Source: an uncultured Thermomicrobia bacterium (GTDB lineage Bacteria > Chloroflexota > Chloroflexia > Thermomicrobiales > JALYUS01). Taken from it: a stretch of 43,960 nt of DNA. The DNA is taken from the NCBI GenBank assembly GCA_937968015.1, contig CALBSO010000046.1, positions 1-43,960 of the forward strand, given 5' to 3'. Under the pieces are notes generated by a model that saw only the letters and a list, made by a program, of their open reading frames with translations, did not search any database and had not been told where the DNA came from. Numbering within the stretch: the stretch's first letter is position 1; every line of letters starts with the position of its first letter. Shown here one piece after another: positions 42,525-43,960 of this stretch. The position numbers and the translations under genes are program-made.

Positions 42525-43121
42525 GTGCAGGGTGCGGAGTACGAGCAGGATAGCGAGACGCGGCGGATGGCGCTCGTTGGTACGGACGGGCATGCGGACG
42601 CGCACGGCGACGCGCACGGCCATGACGAGGAGCACGAGCATATCCACATCCCGCCGCCTAGTTACTGGCCGATTGTCCTTGCGGCCTGTATCACGGTCAT
42701 GTTCGTGGGATTTCTCAGCACGCTGGTCATCTCAGGCATTGGCGCGCTGTTCGTCCTGATTGTGATGATCGCCTGGGGGTTGGAGGGAAGCGAGAGCGTC
42801 CCGACGGCGCTCAGTGGCATCCCCGTGATTGGCGGCGGCGATGCCGAGGACAAACTCGTGCCGGGCGCGCGCGTCATCACGAGCGACGGACGGTTGGTCG
42901 GGCGTGTCACGCAGGCCTCGCAGAACTCGCCCCTCGTCAAGGCGGGCTGGATCCCGACGCGCTATGGCTATCTCGCGCGCTCCGCGATTGACCACATCGA
43001 AGAGGGCGCAATTATCCTGACACTCACCGAGCAGCAGGTGCGGGAGCGCGGCAATGTTGACACGACCCCCGCCGGGCCAGTCACAAATCGAGCGATAACA
43101 ACCACCGAACGCGGCATCTAG
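42525..43121 (+). CDS. Cox4-like membrane segment fused to a PRC-barrel/DUF2171-like domain
   Basis: About 198 aa. A His/Asp/Glu-rich N-terminus (about residues 22-42: GHADAHGDAHGHDEEHEH) leads to two hydrophobic helices, YWPIVLAACITVMFVGFLST and ISGIGALFVLIVMIAWGLE, like small subunit IV of bacterial oxidases. The second half, VPGARVITSDGRLVGRVTQA with YLARSAIDHIEEGAIILTLT, resembles a PRC-barrel/DUF2171 domain. GGAGGG stands 8 bases before the GTG at 42525. Position between coxA and coxC argues for an oxidase subunit or assembly factor; the His-rich head may bind copper (inference). Confidence 0.7.
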   Translation: MQGAEYEQDSETRRMALVGTDGHADAHGDAHGHDEEHEHIHIPPPSYWPIVLAACITVMFVGFLSTLVISGIGALFVLIVMIAWGLEGSESVPTALSGIPVIGGGDAEDKLVPGARVITSDGRLVGRVTQASQNSPLVKAGWIPTRYGYLARSAIDHIEEGAIILTLTEQQVRERGNVDTTPAGPVTNRAITTTERGI

Positions 43122-43147
43122 CCGAGCGCCAGAGAGGATAGGGGACA

Positions 43148-43759
43148 ATGGTAGTTGCACGGGCCGCGGAACAGGACCTTAGGCGCGCCCCACTCCCGCA
43201 GCCGGAAGTCGCGGGGCAAGGGCGGAGTATCAACTGGTGGGGCGTCCTCGCGATGATCGCCTCCGAGGTGATCTTCTTCGCCAACCTGATCATTGGCTAC
43301 CTCTACCTACGCGTGCGCGCGGGCCAGTGGCCACCGGCAGGGATCGAACCCCTCGAACTGCTCCTGCCAACGATCAACACGGCGATCCTGCTTTCGAGTG
43401 CCCTGCCAATGCACGGCGCGCATCTCGCGATCCGTCGTGGCGACCGCAAGGGGATGCAGCAGGGCCTCGTCCTCGCCGCCGTATTGGGCATGATCTTCAT
43501 CAGTGGCCAGGCATGGGAGTACACGCACGCGCCCTTTTCACTCAAAAGCGGCACCTTCGGCTCGACCTTCTTCACGCTGACCGGCTTCCACGGTCTGCAT
43601 GTGATCGTCGGAATTATCCTGATCTGGATTTGTTTCTTCCGCTCGCTGCGGGGCAGTTTCAACCGCGAGCACCACTTCGGCGTCGAGGCGGCGACGATGT
43701 ACTGGCACTTCGTGGACGCGATCTGGGTCGTCCTCTTCGGCGTACTCTATTTGCTCTGA
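43148..43759 (+). CDS. coxC: Cytochrome c oxidase subunit III
   Basis: 203 aa with five predicted helices. SEVIFFANLIIGYLYLRVRA, GMQQGLVLAAVLGMIFISGQ, FFTLTGFHGLHVIVGIILIW and YWHFVDAIWVVLFGVLYLL are the conserved blocks of the short, five-helix subunit III. It stabilises the oxidase and its proton uptake. GAGGATAGGGG precedes the ATG. Last gene of the operon; a hairpin and the second palindromic element follow. Confidence 0.95.
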   Translation: MVVARAAEQDLRRAPLPQPEVAGQGRSINWWGVLAMIASEVIFFANLIIGYLYLRVRAGQWPPAGIEPLELLLPTINTAILLSSALPMHGAHLAIRRGDRKGMQQGLVLAAVLGMIFISGQAWEYTHAPFSLKSGTFGSTFFTLTGFHGLHVIVGIILIWICFFRSLRGSFNREHHFGVEAATMYWHFVDAIWVVLFGVLYLL

Positions 43760-43768
43760 GAAAGAATC

Positions 43769-43808
43769 AACCCCCCGGCCCCTGCACGCGAGGAAGGGTC
43801 CGGGGGTT
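43769..43808 (+). terminator. GC-rich stem-loop after coxC
   Basis: AACCCCCCGGCCC (43769-43781) faces GGGTCCGGGGGTT (43796-43808) with a small bulge. It lies 10 bases past the coxC stop and abuts the palindromic element. No T run follows, so termination may rely on the two stems together. Confidence 0.5.
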
Positions 43809-43912
43809 ACAGCATTTTGCAGAAGCATTGAGCCGGTGGTGGCGGGCTTTAGCCTGCCATAGCAAGGAACGGCAGGCTAAAGCCCGCCACCACCAATACG
43901 ATATTTGCTCTA
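43807..43912 (+). repeat. 106-bp palindromic element, copy 2
   Basis: Arms identical to copy 1 at 43835-43858 and 43871-43894, loop 43859-43870 (ATAGCAAGGAAC). The loop equals the reverse complement of the copy 1 loop with one mismatch, while both flanks are in the same orientation as in copy 1 and differ at a single base (G at 25114, A at 43814). Confidence 0.92.
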
Positions 43913-43960
43913 AGTAGGTAGACAATCATCGTTAGACAGAGATACGCTGATGGCCTCAAA

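Overview
The window is GC-rich, protein-coding DNA, most likely from a Chloroflexota bacterium (Thermomicrobia-like). I infer this from the style of the genes, not from a marker gene. Clues are two Tat/lipobox solute-binding proteins with Ala/Thr/Pro-rich linkers, a fused CtaA-CtaB heme A synthase, a caa3-type oxidase, and an F420-type luciferase-like oxidoreductase. No rRNA, tRNA or CRISPR array was recognised.

Layout. (1) 0.1-7.0 kb: a GntR/FadR-type regulator with a clear promoter, then a complete carbohydrate ABC importer (binding protein, two permeases, ATPase) and an overlapping (alpha/alpha)6-barrel glycoside hydrolase. (2) 7.1-14.0 kb: an SDR, a GlcF-like iron-sulfur protein, an orphan multi-GAF/PAS histidine kinase and a MocR-type regulator with repeated boxes in its leader. 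(3) 14.0-25.1 kb: an accessory block of about 14 short genes, nearly all with their own strong Shine-Dalgarno. It holds three RibD-C/DHFR-fold reductases, two NTF2-like proteins, an LLM oxidoreductase, a cupin, an acetyltransferase, DUF1579, DUF998, DUF6069 and DUF2269-like proteins and a DHA2 exporter. It also holds several broken gene starts. (4) 25.2-28.8 kb, minus strand: a second DHA2 exporter and ctaA-ctaB with a short coupled upstream ORF. (5) 29.0-33.7 kb: a DinB-like gene with a 37-codon coupled upstream ORF, a two-gene ABC exporter, a 63-aa membrane protein and a DesK/DesR-like two-component pair. An IS982-like transposase tail ends this block. (6) 33.7-39.6 kb: a CtaG-like oxidase assembly gene, then a decaying polysaccharide-use locus made of a LacI fragment, a truncated LplB-type permease, an LplC-type permease with an in-frame amber codon, an intact binding protein and a frameshifted alginate-lyase-family gene. 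(7) 39.7-43.8 kb: caa3 oxidase genes coxB-coxA-(Cox4-like/PRC fusion)-coxC, ending in a hairpin and a palindromic repeat.

The respiratory genes (ctaAB, ctaG, coxBA-4-C) form one functional set split by inserted blocks. The most unusual signal is a pair of 106-bp palindromic elements (25107-25212 and 43807-43912). Their arms and asymmetric flanks agree in orientation, but their 12-nt loop is inverted between copies. A second signal is a set of short tandem heptads (GAGTNNN in one orientation) at gene boundaries.
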